Source: Bidens hawaiensis (taxonomy: Eukaryota > Streptophyta > Magnoliopsida > Asterales > Asteraceae). From it: a stretch of 64,000 nucleotides of DNA. Under the pieces are notes generated by a model. It was not told where the DNA came from and made no database searches. It was given only the letters and a program-made list of their open reading frames with translations. Location of the stretch: contig JAIQDT010007665.1 of the NCBI GenBank assembly GCA_021521415.1, positions 62,001 to 126,000 of the forward strand, in the 5' to 3' direction. Positions 44,657 through 58,632 of this stretch are shown in pieces. How positions within the stretch are numbered: the stretch's first letter is position 1; each line of letters opens with the position of its first letter. The translations under genes and the position numbers were made by a program.

Positions 44657-47600
44657 TGTAACACCCCGGCTTTAAACGTAATACGCCCGGGTGGTACGTA
44701 CAGATTGCTTATAAGCTCGTAACACTACTAAAGTGACAATATTTATATTTATTACATTTCATAAAATAGGAAGTACACAATTTTCATAAATAAAAGAAAA
44801 ATGGAAAACAAATAAGATCTATTTAATATATCCCAAGGTAGAGTAATTGTCTTCTTTCCTTGCACATCATCGTATCTTGTAGCACGTTGAAAATAATAAT
44901 AATTTTGTCAACAATATTGTTGGTGACAGTTCATAAAGTTTTGTAGATGTATATAATACGAAAAGTAGAAACTTCACAAGTTAAGATGTAATGTCTCCAT
45001 GATAAATTAAAAGAAAAGTAAATACATGATATTCCTGTTCGCTTGAGATAAGTCAAATCTACTAAGGAACCCCCATTCGCCGAGCTACTTGGAGTATAGA
45101 TAATGATAATCATATCGCCATACGTTCAAAGAAAAGTTGAAGGATAGGCGACGCAGGTACGTCCCGTCGGATGCTCCCACTTTGCGTTTGGATATTTGTA
45201 TGAGTCTCTTCCACCAACAAAAACAGTAACCAACTAGCACATAATCACATAATTTGCAAGCAATATGATATGAAACAAATACATACAAGACACACGTGTG
45301 AATTTTTGTTTACACATGAAACATAAAAATAGTAATGAAAATTTGTAACGTGATACATCCCAATGCGTGTAAAAGTAAAATGGGGTTATGAAAACTCACA
45401 TGAATTGAGGAAATCGGTGACGAGAAGACGGTTAAAGCGAGTTAGTTAAAACCATGATAAGTCTTGACGACACGTCCTAATTTTAAGGGTAAAACTAAAA
45501 TGAATATCTAAACGAAATAAACTAACAAGACAAGATAAGATGGGTTTAAAACGGATTTGGGATCGCTAAGGAGCTAATATATCTTAAATAAGTTTTATAA
45601 AAGTTTAATTAAAAGCGTGAACTTAATATTATTACTTTTCAATTTTTTAAACAATAAAATGATAATTTAATATTATATATATATATAATTAATATTACGA
45701 AAACTTGTTTTAAAAGGTTAGCTGTAACATCCTACTTTTAATATAATAAATAAAAGAATTTTGTTTACATAATGGCTTGTTATTATTTTGTTAAGTTAAA
45801 TAAAAATAATATATTGTAGGCTTGGACAATAACGATGTGTTCCCGAGTTCATTTATGAAAAGAAAGGCAAGAAAGAGAAAGTTTTCTCTTCTTATCTTTT
45901 CTTTTGGTATCTCCTCTTTCTCTTCAACTTATTTTCCTTCCAAATCTTTTCAATTTGGAAAGATACAAATTCTTTTATTTTACTCATTATTTTCTCTTCC
46001 CTCCTCTCCTTTTCTTTCTTTTGATGAAACTCGAGAACACCTCTTTTAACTTTTCCTTCATTTTCCTTTCTTAAATGAAACTCGGGAACACAACATATTT
46101 TTTTCATCCCTTCTTTTCCTTCCCTTTCCCCAGTTAAATGAAACTCGGGAACACAGTGTAAAAGATGGAAGAAGGAACGATGATGAGCCTTAGGTCCATG
46201 GGATTAGGGGTATTTAAACACCCTAAACCCTCCCTAAAACCCTCATTCCATCACCAGCCTCCTTACACACTCAAAACACACACAAATACTCCCATGCAAC
46301 CCAGATTTAAATCTAAGCTAAGGAGAGGAAGATTTCTTGATTTAAGCATCACAAACAAAAAGAAACACGTATAGATCCACATGTTGGTCCATATCTAAAC
46401 CAAACTGAGACCCTTGAAGGTATGTTTTGGATACAAAGGTTAAGTTTTAGACTTCGGTTTGGCTTATGATTAGATAAGAATGTAAATCGGGCCTTAAAGT
46501 GTTAGAAAAACATAAACTTTATAGTAAAAGACTTAATGGGTGCGATACGGGAAGAACGAGTACCGTTCGGTTCGCGTTAAAACAAAAAAAGAAAGTTTTG
46601 ATGACCCAGAACCCGATATATTAATAAAACGGTTATATAAGATTGGAAGAGAATGTTTATAGCTGAAAGGCATGGAAAACCATATTTGAATCGAGTTCTT
46701 GAGAAAACCCGATTCGATGGACGATAAAACGAATCAAATTGAATTGAAATGAATCGAATCGAATTGAAACTCGAATCGATTAGAATGAAACTTGATTCGA
46801 TTAGAATGAAACTTGACTAGATTTGAAGAAAACTCAATTTGATTAGAATGAAACTCGATACGATTAGATAGAAACTCGATTAGAATGAGACTCGATTCAA
46901 GTGGTTTAGTGAAAATTTGATTCGTTTAAACATCAGTTTTCTAATGAAGTTTTTTAGTAAAGACTTATTAATGAAAGTAAAATTTTTACAAGCTCACCTG
47001 GCATCTCGAACCTAGCCAATGGCTCTGCCCATTGGACCCTGCTAGGGGTTACCGCCCCTATAACCCTGCTGCCAGGGGCGCTGCCCCCGGATCCCGTTAT
47101 CTAGGTTTAACTAACCTAGAATTATGATATAGTTAGAAATAGTTAATTGATACATATAAATATTAGACATTTAGTCGTGCACAACTAATGAGGGGTATTA
47201 CAATTAACTCTAAGAGGAACATGACACATGTGAGTTTCTAGCCCCATTTCCTTGTTATATTTTCCGGGCTGTGTGCATACTCGATGATATTAGTTAATAC
47301 ACTTACCTTAAGTGGTAAGTGTATGATATGTGAATGTTGAATGATATATGAATGATATATAAAAGGTTAAAAGTATGTATGAAAGTATATATAAAGAAAT
47401 GTATGTATGGTTATGAGGGTGATATAACCTAATAATATATGTGACGGAGGGTGACAGACCCTAATAATAGTTGTGAAAGGAGGGTGACAGACCCTAATAA
47501 TATATGTGAAAGGAGGATGGCAGAACCTAATAATATATGTGAGTTTTTAAGACGAAAGCCTCTTTAAAACGTATAAATATGTATGTAAAAGTAAGATAAG

Positions 47601-48116
47601 GTATGAAAGTAAGAAAGAATGAAAGTATGAAAGTAAGAATAAAGGTATGTACTCATGTATGTATAAAAGAAAGTAAAGAAGGTTAAGTATGTAGTATGTG
47701 AACATAATATATGTTGCCTGATTAATTAGAACTCACTCAGCGTAGCTGATTTTTAGTATGCACGCAGGTAATTAGGTTCAAGGAAGACATGATGTTTTAA
47801 GTTAAGACAAACTGAATGTTTAAACAAAAATGTTATATTTTGTAACTTATGGTTGAAGTTTTAATATTTCCGTGAATGTTTTAATTCACTCTAATATATA
47901 GAACCGTGTTTATGAGTAAATGCAATGCTAAAGTAGGACACCGGAACCGGGGGATTTACATTAGCGGTGCTTGGTTCTCTTAAACGAGTACAACCACTTT
48001 TAGTTCATGTATTTATTTATTTAAAACATTATATTATGCTAAAACGAAGAATGTAGACCTTTATAACTATAAAGTTATATATACATATTCATATAACATA
48101 TACGAAAACGTTTACA
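44657..48116 (-). repeat. Probable solo LTR (minus orientation), interrupted
   Basis: Starts TGTAACACCCCGGC at 44657 and may end at GTTTACA (48116). The flanking pentamers CCACA and CCAAA differ by one base. Without the LTR inserted at 45723-47960 it is about 1.2 kb. The right boundary is uncertain. Confidence 0.4.
45723..47960 (+). repeat. Solo LTR of a Ty3/gypsy family (copy 1)
   Basis: TGTAACATCCTAC at 45723 to GGGATTTACA at 47960, flanked by the perfect 5-bp duplication TTAGC (45718-45722 and 47961-47965). 2238 bp with no PBS or internal region, so a solo LTR. It holds an array of GAAACTCGATTCGATTAG-like units (46,690-46,910), a GC-rich triple hairpin (47,015-47,090) and GGGTGACAGACCC tandem units (47,440-47,550). 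Related to the LTRs at 53430-58632 and 59426-63398. The open frame 46165-46374 is judged a shadow. Confidence 0.8.
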
Positions 48117-48160
48117 CCAAAATATAATTTTGAGAGACTAACGATGTTTGGTTTGTTAAA

Positions 48161-49423
48161 TGTCACACCCCAACTTAAGGCGAAAATGTCGGGGCGTAAG
48201 TTGATTGCTCACAACTCACAAGGTACTATCATACAATATTAAAGGTGATAATATATATTAAATTTAATTAAATATTCAAATAAATTCAAATAATACAAAG
48301 TACAGAATTTACAAATAAGGCAACAAGATAATTAATAACTCCAAATTTAACTAAGTCTTGATTAAAATTCAACTTAATTCTTCACTAAGTCTTCACCAAC
48401 TTGCATTGAATTCCAACGATAACCTGCATATGCGTATAAAATATAAATTTTGTCAACAACACATGTTGAGTGAGTAAAACACCAGATTTTAACACTACAA
48501 TAATAATATATAAGAGAAAACGCAAAATGTCCCTGTGAGATAAACAATTAAGCCATAGCATATAAACAATTCACACAGATAATAAAGAAAGGGCTAAACT
48601 GTTGTCATGCGAATCGGGTATTGGTTACCAAATATGGGTTGTCGGTGAAACCATTGTCATGCGATTGGACGCCGGCCACTACGACGATCGTATGATCATA
48701 CTATTAATTGTTGGACCTCTCCGAATGCGGTAAAATAAAGCAAGTAAGCAAATAGCAAGTTAGACACAAACTAATATACAAACAAGGATTAACAATTGAA
48801 TACAATATAATAGGTAAATAGATAATGTACGAATATATTCCCAAAAGATTTAAAATAAGTAAAAAGGGAGTGATTACTCACCTTAGCAATTAAGCAAAAT
48901 ATAATGATTCGTTTAGGAAAAAGAGGTAGACCAAGCTCTTCGGGAATTACCGATGAGAAATTCTAATTACAATAATTACGGAAATTAAATATGCATTTAA
49001 CAACGAGCCTAAAACTAGATAGAGGTTCAAGATTTGATGATCGAGTGTTCTTGCGAAAGTTAAACAACTATTATTTAATTTATTATCAGTTTTATTATCA
49101 CTTTTATTTATCAAAGGGTTGCCAAAAATAATATGATTTTAATTATTTAAAATACATAAAATTACTCAACTAAATACTTATAAAGATTTTTATAGTTTAC
49201 ATAAAGATATTTGATTTAAATGATTATTTTAAACTAAAAATAAGTTTAATATATTTATATATCGTTAATAATAAATAATAGATAATAATTAAGAATATTT
49301 ATATAAAATATATTCTTTTATAAAATACTTGAATTCATACTATATTTTAATATGTTAAATAACATGATGAATTTTAAATATATATTCAAAATTAAAACCG
49401 TTATTATTAATTAAAACCTATAA
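48161..49423 (-). repeat. Partial LTR in inverted orientation
   Basis: Starts TGTCACACCCCAACTTAAGG at 48161. It is an inverted, diverged copy of roughly the last 1.3 kb of the plus-strand LTR that begins at 49424 (compare ATAACCTGCATATGCGTATA with the complement near 51,545). It is cut off where the second LTR begins, as expected if that element inserted into it. Confidence 0.65.
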
Positions 49424-50585
49424 TGTAACAACTCGTCTTTTTTGTTTCAGATTTATATTACTCCACCTGTTTTTCATATTCGGGAAGTTTTACCCAGAAA
49501 TATCACGTTATTCGAGTAATATTATTTTATTAATATTGTTTATTATATATATATATATACACACACACATATACATAATAACTTTTGATTATATTCAATT
49601 TTTACCCTAAACCATACTTTTACCCAAAACTGTTTCCATCTCTTAAATTCAGGGGTCAGAATGCAACAAATGAAAGTAATAATATAATATTAGTAACTCA
49701 AATTTGAAACCCATTTTTCCCAACCCATACCATATACCCATTAACTCGGAACCGCGACCTGTATAATAACTTGTGCTTGAAGCTTCGTTCTACAATCGGA
49801 ATTGATTTTGTACGAACATTGTATTAGTGCTTGCGAGCCTCACCAACTCATTTAATTAGGAAACAACGATCCATTTGATTCGTATTGATCGACTTAATAA
49901 ACCGTCCCTAATCTCAATAGATAATATAGTATAGGAGCAATCATAACTCAATTACTCACATCTGCAACATTCTTATGATATCGCCAATAAACCCCTCTGC
50001 TTAATTGTATTTTCATGACCTGCTGTTAATGATTCTGCTCATCGTGCTTGCCATCACTGCTGTGATCAATTAACCCCCGTTCATTCATCTTCATAGGTAA
50101 TTCATTATATGATTAGAATCGTCGTTTCTTCCTCAATAATAGCCCTAACATGAATTAAACAATAACAATAATGGATTAATCGATATTAGGAATTAGGGTT
50201 TATGTTAATTTGGGGGTTTATACTTGTTTATGTATATATTAAATCGTTTTCATTTGTTAACCAGTTGTCATGTTAGTCCAACTGGTTCTTTGTGTGCGTT
50301 TAACTCTCTATTCCGGCAATTGGCGCGGGTTCGAGTCCTGACCATGCTCTTTTTTTAGAAACATTTTTAAATATGTATTTAATCTTATTTAAACATCAAT
50401 TTATACTGTAGTTATATAAAAAAATCATAAATAATTAAAATTACATAAAACGACACGTTAACTAATACTTTTTCCGAACTTATGATAAACCGTATATATA
50501 TATCCATATGTACTTATATATATATATATACTTGATTGCGTACTAAGTAATAAAAATTGTTAAAGGTTTTAATATTTAAAAAGGC

Positions 50586-50616
<31 letters not shown>

Positions 50617-50715
50617 CGCGTATCAAAATTATATTTTAAATATCATCGTTTATATAAATATTAATTATTTACTAGCTATTATCTAATATTCATATTATAT
50701 ATTTTAAAAGAAATC

Positions 50716-50776
<61 letters not shown>

Positions 50777-51806
50777 TAAATGTATTTTTATATTAAAATA
50801 ATTACTTGACACAAATCTCTTTATAAAAACTATAAAGTCGTTAAATTATTTGTTTATGTATTTTATATAATCATATTATTTAAAAATAATGGTAATGATT
50901 CAAAATAATAAAATTAATAATAAATTAAGATAATAAATAACTTTAGCAAGAACACCGATCATCAGATCCCAAATCCTCTATCTAGTTTTATCCTCGTTAT
51001 TCAATCTATATTTATTTGCCTCAATTATTGTCACTTAGGATTTCTCGTCGGTAAATCCCGAAGAGCTTGACTTACCGCTTTCTTACCTGTTCATTATCTC
51101 CTCGCTTATTTACTAAGGTGAGTCATTCACTCCTCTTTTAGTTATTTTTAAACCTTTTTGGGGACATGTGCGTATCTTATATATTTAACTATTATCTAGT
51201 ATACAAAACCACAACTGTTAATCCTTGTGGTATATCGGTTTATGCCTAACTTGCTATTTGCTTACTTGCTTTATTTGAACGCTATTTTCTTATTTCGGCA
51301 ACCGATGTCCATTTATATGGCAACGGTTTAGTCCTTGCTTGGTAGCCAATGTCCATTTATATGGATTGGTTGAGCCCTTTCTTTATGCTTTGATTGATTG
51401 TTTATGTGATATGGCTTAACTGTTTATTCTCACAGGAACAGTTCACATCTTTCTTTATTTATCATATATTATCATTGCTGTGTCTTAAACTGATGTTTTA
51501 CTCACTTAACATATGTTGTTGACAAAATTCTATTTTTATACGCATATGCAGGTTATCGTAGAAATTTAATGCAGGTTGGTGAAGACTTAGTGAAGAATTT
51601 AAGTTAGAAAATAATTAATCAAGATCATTTGTGATATAAGTTGTATTTTTGTATGATTATGAATTATGTACTTATTTGTATTTGATTTATTTGAAAAATT
51701 AATTTAATTACTAGATATTGTCATTTAAATATTGTATGACTGTATCTTGAGAGCTGTGGCAATCAGTTCGCGCCCCGACATCTGTATGATAGGTTGGGGT
51801 GTGACA
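49424..51806 (+). repeat. 5' LTR of a decayed Ty3/gypsy element
   Basis: TGTAACAACTCG at 49424 to GGGGTGTGACA at 51806, followed directly by a PBS. 2383 bp, AT-rich, with long (TA)n tracts at about 50,591-50,616 and 50,721-50,770. A tRNA-like sequence lies at 50,257-50,356. No partner 3' LTR was found in the window. Confidence 0.75.
50257..50356 (+). ncRNA. tRNA-derived, Pol III promoter-like sequence within an LTR
   Basis: TAGTCCAACTGG (50274-50285) fits a tRNA A box and GGTTCGAGTCC (50328-50338) fits a B box exactly, 54 bp apart. A run of seven T follows near 50,350, a Pol III terminator. I could not fold a proper acceptor stem, so this is more likely a tRNA relic or SINE head than a working tRNA gene. 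Confidence 0.4.
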
Positions 51807-51809
51807 GAT

Positions 51810-51822
51810 TGGTATCAGAGCC
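51810..51822 (+). other. Primer binding site of the decayed plus-strand element
   Basis: TGGTATCAGAGCC three bases after the LTR end, matching initiator-Met tRNA. Confidence 0.88.
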
Positions 51823-53429
51823 GAATGTTTAAGATAGGTCGTTAGTGGTGCCCTAGTAACATGCTTAGGAGCCCCATACGTGCTTATTTGTTTACCTGAT
51901 GTGTTCTATTTGATTGTTTACAAGTTACGTAATTGCTTGCTAGATTAAGTACTTATTTAATTGTTTAAATGATGATTATTCTTATTATCATATTGTTATG
52001 CACACACACAACTCCGAGGCTATGCCTCAACCTTCAAAGAAAATTTTTCGTAAATATTTTAAATCAAAGTAGATCGCCTTTTTGTTATTGGGAAATTCCT
52101 TAAGAATTCCCTACTTTTGTTTTTACTCCTTCATCTTAAGGCTAGGTAGCATGATAAGTTTCTCTCGGCTAAAGAGGAACACAACTGTCATACGACCGAC
52201 ACCTTAGGTTGATTTTAAACCGAATTCACGGTGATTCGTGGCTAAACTCGGTTTTTCCGTTTATTGTGTTTTGTTATTTAAATGGTTAGTTGGGTGGAAA
52301 ATCCATGGAACCCATGGGCACTCCTACTATCTATTTCTCACTTTTTTATGTTTTTGTTGGAGTCATCATACGTGGTGATTCACGAGATACTCCAACTACC
52401 CAAATTTTATCTCGTTAGTTTGTTATTTAGTTTGGTCGGTTAAAACGCCATGTAATGCTCATCGGGCCGACAAACTTTATTGTATTGTTAATTCGTTAAT
52501 TATTTGGGACAAACAAAGTGCCATGTAACGCTCATGGGCTGTCCAACTCAGTTGCTTTTATTCGTTAGTTTCATTGGGCCATTCAAACTGCCAGGGAAAG
52601 CTCATGGTAGGCCAACACACAATTTATATTTCCTTAGTTTATTGTAAAGTTAATCAAATAAAAAAATTAAATTTAAAACTGACTTATATCCTCGTGTAGT
52701 CATCACACATTAATCATATTGACTACATCATCTAATAAATATTTATGCAATGTACCCCTTATCTTGTAAACTTTTACTTTTATTCCTCATGATATGACAC
52801 AAATTCCCCACTTCTAAAAGAAAAATTTTTAGTTATCTAAGAAATTAAACATTTTATTACTCTAATATGGTCCTCAACTTATCATTCATCTTATAAATTT
52901 ATTTTTGGTCCTCATAGAATGTCTCATCTAAGAAATCACTATCGTCCTCGACATCAATCGCCTGGTTCTCATGACCAACGCGTATATGCAATGAGTTAAC
53001 TACTGCAACCTCTAAAATATAAACTCAAATTCGAAACATTATTACAACTAATTCAAACTTGTTCATTAACTTCGTTGATTGAAATTTTAACTCATTTACC
53101 CATACTCATCCTCGCGACAACAACAAGCGCAAGTCTAATTATAAAATCTATGTTGTTAATCAAATCAATCATCAACCTCGACAAAATCAAAGTACCCCAA
53201 GCAAGAACCTCTCCATCGATATTCACTCGTTATGCCCCACTAGTAACTTTCATCATTCGACTCAATCCTATGTCGTGTTTTCACCCAATGTAATCGCTTC
53301 GATCATCCTTGCATGTACTTGCCCTACACCACCTAATGCACAAGTTGTTCCGCAACAGCCTACCCCTCATGCTCAAATTGATGCCTCTACTATCCGTGCT
53401 TGCTACCATTCAGGAGACCCTAATCCTCT
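51823..53429 (+). pseudogene. Decayed leader and gag of the plus-strand element, first part
   Basis: After the PBS comes about 1.1 kb without an open frame, including a repeated CATGTAACGCTCAT-type motif (52,450-52,600). From about 53,290 one frame reads CPTPPNAQVVPQQPTPHAQ, then RACYHSGDPNPL. That looks like the linker and start of a gag zinc knuckle in which cysteine and histidine have been replaced. The frame is cut at 53429 by a solo LTR and seems to resume at 58633 with LLNDTCP. The rest of gag is too decayed to follow. Confidence 0.45.
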
Positions 53430-56400
53430 TGTAACATCCCGTTTTCTAGTTTCGGTTAATAAATGAAATATGTGTTATTATGATTTGGGCTAGTGTTGGG
53501 TTAAATGGATATGGGTTATGGACTTGGGTTATGAAAGAAGGAAAAAGACCATGGGCTTAAGCCCATGATCCATAAACATATAAACCTTTAATCACCCATT
53601 TAATTTCATTTCACACATATTCCATACACCATCAAAACATACACTTAAGCTCTCTCTCTCTAGCCAAAATCACCAAGGAAAGCCGATCCCGATCCAAGGT
53701 AATGATAGTATGATATTGTATGAGCTTAAATCCGTTATTTATAATCACGAAACGACGAGCCGACACCGTTAAACCGTTTAAGTCACGAGATCCGGGTGGA
53801 ATCGGGTATAAACCAAACCTATGATGAGCTTAGGGGTCACCCTAGCTCAGATTTGGATCGAACGGGACGAAAAACGGTGAAAAACGAGATAAAACTCATT
53901 TTTCCGGTGAATTTGCGGTTTTTCGGCGGTGGCGCCGGAAAAGTTAATACGAGGTAGGTAATGTCAGGGAATGTTCTGACATTCCCTGACCTAACCCTAG
54001 TTCGCTAATGGGAATTTAGCGAATTAAGGGTGATTCACTAACTGATTCGTCTTAGGGAGCATAACGAACTAGCTCTAGTTCGTGTCCGGTTTGTTAAGGG
54101 AAAAGTGTAACGAATTACCCTTGATTCGTATAGCCATTTCGTTAGAAGAAGATAACGAATTAGATGAACCAATTCGTTACCTAGACTGGTTCGCTATGGA
54201 CTGATTCGCTAAGCGTCCAGTTCGTTAGTGGGATTCAATTCGTTACAGAAACCAGTTCGTATGACAACCCGATTCGTTAAGAATAATGTAACGAATTGGA
54301 AGTTTAACATAATGACAAGAATAGTCCCCGGACTTAGTAAAAGAATGATTTAATTACAAAGAAGCCCTCGAACTTTTAAGTTAGCTTAATCCCAGCCAGG
54401 GGCTCTGCCCCTTGGACCCCGCTAGGGGCTGCCGCCCCTAGAACCCGCTGCCAGAGGCGCTGCCCCCGGACCCCCGTTCGTTGTGGGTTATAATTAAATT
54501 AGAAATACGATATGTTTAGCGATAGATAATGTAACGATTCCGACTAAACCAGGTATACCCTAACCGGTAGACCATCGTTACGTCATATTTAATGTCTGGT
54601 ACATGAATTACCACAGTAATTATACGAGGATACATGGTTCACTGTATTGATTGTACGTGAATATATAATTCATCGTATTGAATATGCGATCAATCGATCG
54701 ATAGTTATTGAAACCCGAACGAATCGAGGGTTCAATTATAGACGATATCTATAATATTTAGTGATTCTATGAAGCATTAATGCTTCGGGATAAGTAAAGT
54801 ACGGCACAGAAAAAGAATTTTCGATTTAATGTTACGTCGGTACGTTAAACGAAACCTTTAATACCAAACCGAGCAAGAGACAATCGATCAAGCCGAAAAA
54901 GATGCGCAATTATTAATAACATGGTATTTTAAGTTAATGGAAGTCATGGTTTAAGTTTTTTAAAGTGGTTTTATATAAATTTCATTTTTAGCCGAAAAAC
55001 GACCGTTTTAGCCTCGTTTTAAGCCGAATTAGACATTTAACCGAAAAACGAACTGAACCAGATTATCCAAAACATTATCCGGATATCCGAAATCCAAACA
55101 TGTGGCTAAGATTGGAGAAGTGGGTCCCACCCCACCCCTCCTACATTCCGATCGGAAATAAGGAATACCCCAAACCCTTTATTTTCTTTTTTTAGAACAA
55201 CATTCAACATCCATCCTCTCCCTCTCCATTCTATGATCCAAAATCCGGAATTTTTAGCAAGAAAACTCAAGGTAATTGTATATCGGGATGGCTAAATCTT
55301 GATTTTTGTTCCACATTTTGAGTTTATTTGCAAGAAAATGAGGTTTCAATGATGAAAACCGATTCTTGCATGATCAAGTGATGTATACGGGTTATACAAA
55401 GGATCTTGGTCCAAGAAAGGAGTTAAACGAATCAAAAACGAATTTTTACGGTTAAATCTTTGTTTTTGGAATCATAACCGAAACCATGAAAGAAATGGCT
55501 TGATCGTGAGTGTAACTTGCTTGGTATTGTGGTATGTTGTTTGTAGGCTCTGTGTTTAGTGGTAGATAAGGCGGAAAGACGAGTTTGTAGCTTGTAGTGG
55601 CGGAAAACGAAAGGTATATTCGGTTTATGTTCGGTGTATGTGTTTTGGGACAGATTGTTGATGGTTTAGAGTTAGGTCATGAAATGTTACAGGGATGTTC
55701 TACACATGAAAATAAGAGTTCTGTGAATATTTGGTAATTTTTGGACAAAGGATGAATATTTGGTGAATTTAATGCTCGGTTTTGGCTAAAAATGGTGAAA
55801 AATAGTTAAATATCATGAAAAATTCTGGAAAATTTCAGATAAGCTTTTTATATCATGTATAAGTCACACACAAAATTTGAGGTCAGTTAGAGAAGTCTAA
55901 GTAGGCTTTTCGGTTAAACGAGTTCTATGGTTTTCTAGCTCGGTTTTAGTGAAAATGGCATGTAAAAAAAGATTTTGGTTCTGGAAAAATTAAAGGGGAC
56001 TATGTGGATGGCAGGGGACATCCAGGAGAAATTTGGGATTTTTCTAAGATCGTTTGGTATTTACGACATATTTAGTGTTTAAATGGTGTTTTAAAATAGA
56101 TAAATAAATTTTAAATATAAAAATTAATTCTGAAAATATTTTTATAAAATTCCCCACTATCAAAAATTGGTTTGTGCAAAATTTCAAGATCCGAGGTTAA
56201 ACGGATAATTATTTGTGCTAATTATCAAACTTTTAAAGTTAAAACGCGTAAACCGGTGAAGTTCGCTTAAGCGAGCTGACTGGTGTATAAAAACCCTAAA
56301 AATGAACTATTTTCATATAATTGAGTTAAAAAAGTAAAAATGAATCATCCAAAAATAATTCGGATAATATGGGTATTTTTAACCGATTTAACAGTTTCAG

Positions 56401-58632
56401 GTACGCCAAAAACGGAAACGGGTCCCGCGGCCAATCGGGGCGTCTAAACCGAGCTCTAATTTCACCACTTTAATTAAATGATCAGTCAACGACTATTTTC
56501 GGGTCGTGTGTGACCAAACTCATTTTTGAAACGTAAAAAAAGAATAACCGTGCTAGGCACGCAAAACGAGAAAAACAACTAATAGTAATTATGACCATGA
56601 AACTCTACACGATATCACAATCTGAGTCCGGAGAAGTGTTTCTGGGTTAACCTTGCCCCCGGAATGGGTACAGTACTGGGTGGACAGTGTCCCCAGATGT
56701 ACCGGTTGATACGGTTAAAAGGTTATATAAACAATAATTGTATAATAATGATCGTAGGGATCATATTACAGATTGGACGTGTTAATTGATAATGATTGTT
56801 GTTACCTGCTTGCATGTGCTAAGGTGAGTTTCACGAGCCCCTTTTTCTGAACTGTTTTCGAATATTTTCTCGGGGGGGAAGCATGTTTTTACTGAAATGT
56901 TTAAGTACATACTGAACGCATGGATTTGCGTGGATTTATATATATTTTATTGTATGGGAATCGTACGAAAATGTACTAAGATGGTAATTGTCTGAGTTGC
57001 TAACATTCTAAGGCCCCGGAACACGAGTGATTAACTGAAATCCGGTAGAGTGTGGATAGTACTATTGGTTTGACAAACCCAACTGGTCCGGCATGGAATT
57101 GCTGATGTTTCCCAGCCAGTTGCACATGTCTATATTGGGTGTTATATTTATTTTGCTATGTAATGTTAGGCATAGCGGTTTGGGGCAGGTTCGTGGGCGG
57201 AGTATGCCACGGGGTTGTGTGTGATAGTCAGAGGTTTCACTTGTGGGCTCAGCATAATTACATCGATAATAATATTATTTTATGATAATGATTTATCATG
57301 GTTTACTCGAATTGTGAAACTCACCAACTATTCGTAGTTGACCCGTTTTCTCACATGCTTTTCAGGTACAATTAAGATGAAGTGATTACTTACGTGCTAA
57401 GTGCTTGATGTGTGTAAGATTTGCGTGCAGGATGTTAGGATACATTATAACAAATAGAATTGTGTATCGTATTGTATGATGTGTGTATCACCTAGACGGT
57501 AATGAAATACAAGATAATGTAATTTGAAGTATATTAATGTATTCAGTTTTCTTTATAAACAATGTGGTTGATATCAGACGAGTCTGTCGCACCCCGTTTA
57601 CGTTTCCGCTGCGGTTGCGGGGTGTTACAGATAATTGATACGTATGATTGTTATACAGTTAGTCGTGCACAACTCAAGAAAGGAATAACTATAAACGGTG
57701 AACGTAACCGAGTTCAGGTGAGTTTCCAGCCCCATTCCTTGTTATGTTTTCGGGGCTGTGTGCATACTCGATGTGATTAGTTAATACAATTACCTTAAGT
57801 GGTAAGTGTATGCTTATATGATTATGTATGGATGAGTGCTTGAAAGTGCGTGAACGATCTTCGGATATTGCATGTACCGTCGGGTGATAGTTTGAAGATA
57901 TGAACGATACGTATATAAAGTGAATGATTGCTTGTCGATACGTGAATGATCTTCGGATATTGCACCTACTGTCAATTTATAATGTTATGTATAATTTACG
58001 AATGACACGTATGTATGTTATGAAGGAACGCAAGAGATAGCCAGGTACAGAGAAAAGGGACTGAGCCCTAATAATACTCAAGGTAGAAAAGAGACTGAGC
58101 CCTAATAATACTAAAGGTAGAAAAGGGACCGAGCCCTTATAATCTCGAGGCAGAAAGGGACTGAGCCTTAATAATACTCAAGGCAGAAAAGGGACCGGAC
58201 CCTAATAATATCCGAGGCAGAATAGAATAATGTAAAGTAGAATTTAGAATAAAGTATGAAGGTAAGTATGTATATTATGAACAAATAATGAAAGTATGAA
58301 GTACGTAGTTATGAATGTATTGAATGTTGTATGATTAACTAGAACTCACTCAGCGTAGCTGACTTTTAGTATGCACGCAGGCTAATCGACTGAGACAGTT
58401 GGCTTTAGGAAGACACATGGCAGGATCCGAAGAGGCTGGCATCTGGAGATTTGTCGTGATGTTGAAATACTATGTTTTATGTTATGTTTTTGAAAGACAA
58501 GTAATGGATGTTTGTAATGAATGGTTGACTTTTATATTATTCCGCAAAAGTTTTTATTAACTCTGATATTTAGAACCGCGTTTATGATTAAATCCAACGT
58601 CCAAAGTGAGGCACCAGTAACGGGGCCTTACA
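53430..58632 (+). repeat. Solo LTR of a Ty3/gypsy family (copy 2), interrupted by another solo LTR
   Basis: TGTAACATCCCGTTTTC at 53430 to GGGGCCTTACA at 58632; flanks CCTCT and CTTCT (one mismatch). Its own length is about 2.1 kb. It includes TATA-like and CT-rich leader sequence, a donor-like CCAAG/GTAATG (53698/53699), a TTCGTTA/TAACGAAT array (54,000-54,300), a GC-rich triple hairpin (54,396-54,470) and GGGACTGAGCCC tandem units (58,050-58,210). The insertion at 54530-57629 splits it. Confidence 0.75.
54530..57629 (+). repeat. Solo LTR of the Tekay-like family
   Basis: TGTAACGATTCC at 54530 to GGGGTGTTACA at 57629, with perfect 5-bp duplications GATAA (54525-54529 and 57630-57634). The 3100 bp are the reverse complement of the LTRs at 9531-12627 and 26300-29392, with more divergence. 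No PBS or internal sequence follows, so this is a solo LTR left by recombination. The open frame 57562-57780 crosses its edge and is not a gene. Confidence 0.9.

Noticed and set aside
46165..46374. 69-residue ORF starting MEEGTMMSLRSMG
   Set aside because: Inside a solo LTR, without homologous frame in the related LTR copies and without a recognisable domain.
47000..47095. GC-rich hairpins read as a transcription terminator or a plastid insertion
   Set aside because: They recur at the same place in three related LTRs, so they belong to the retrotransposon family rather than to a gene end or organelle insert.
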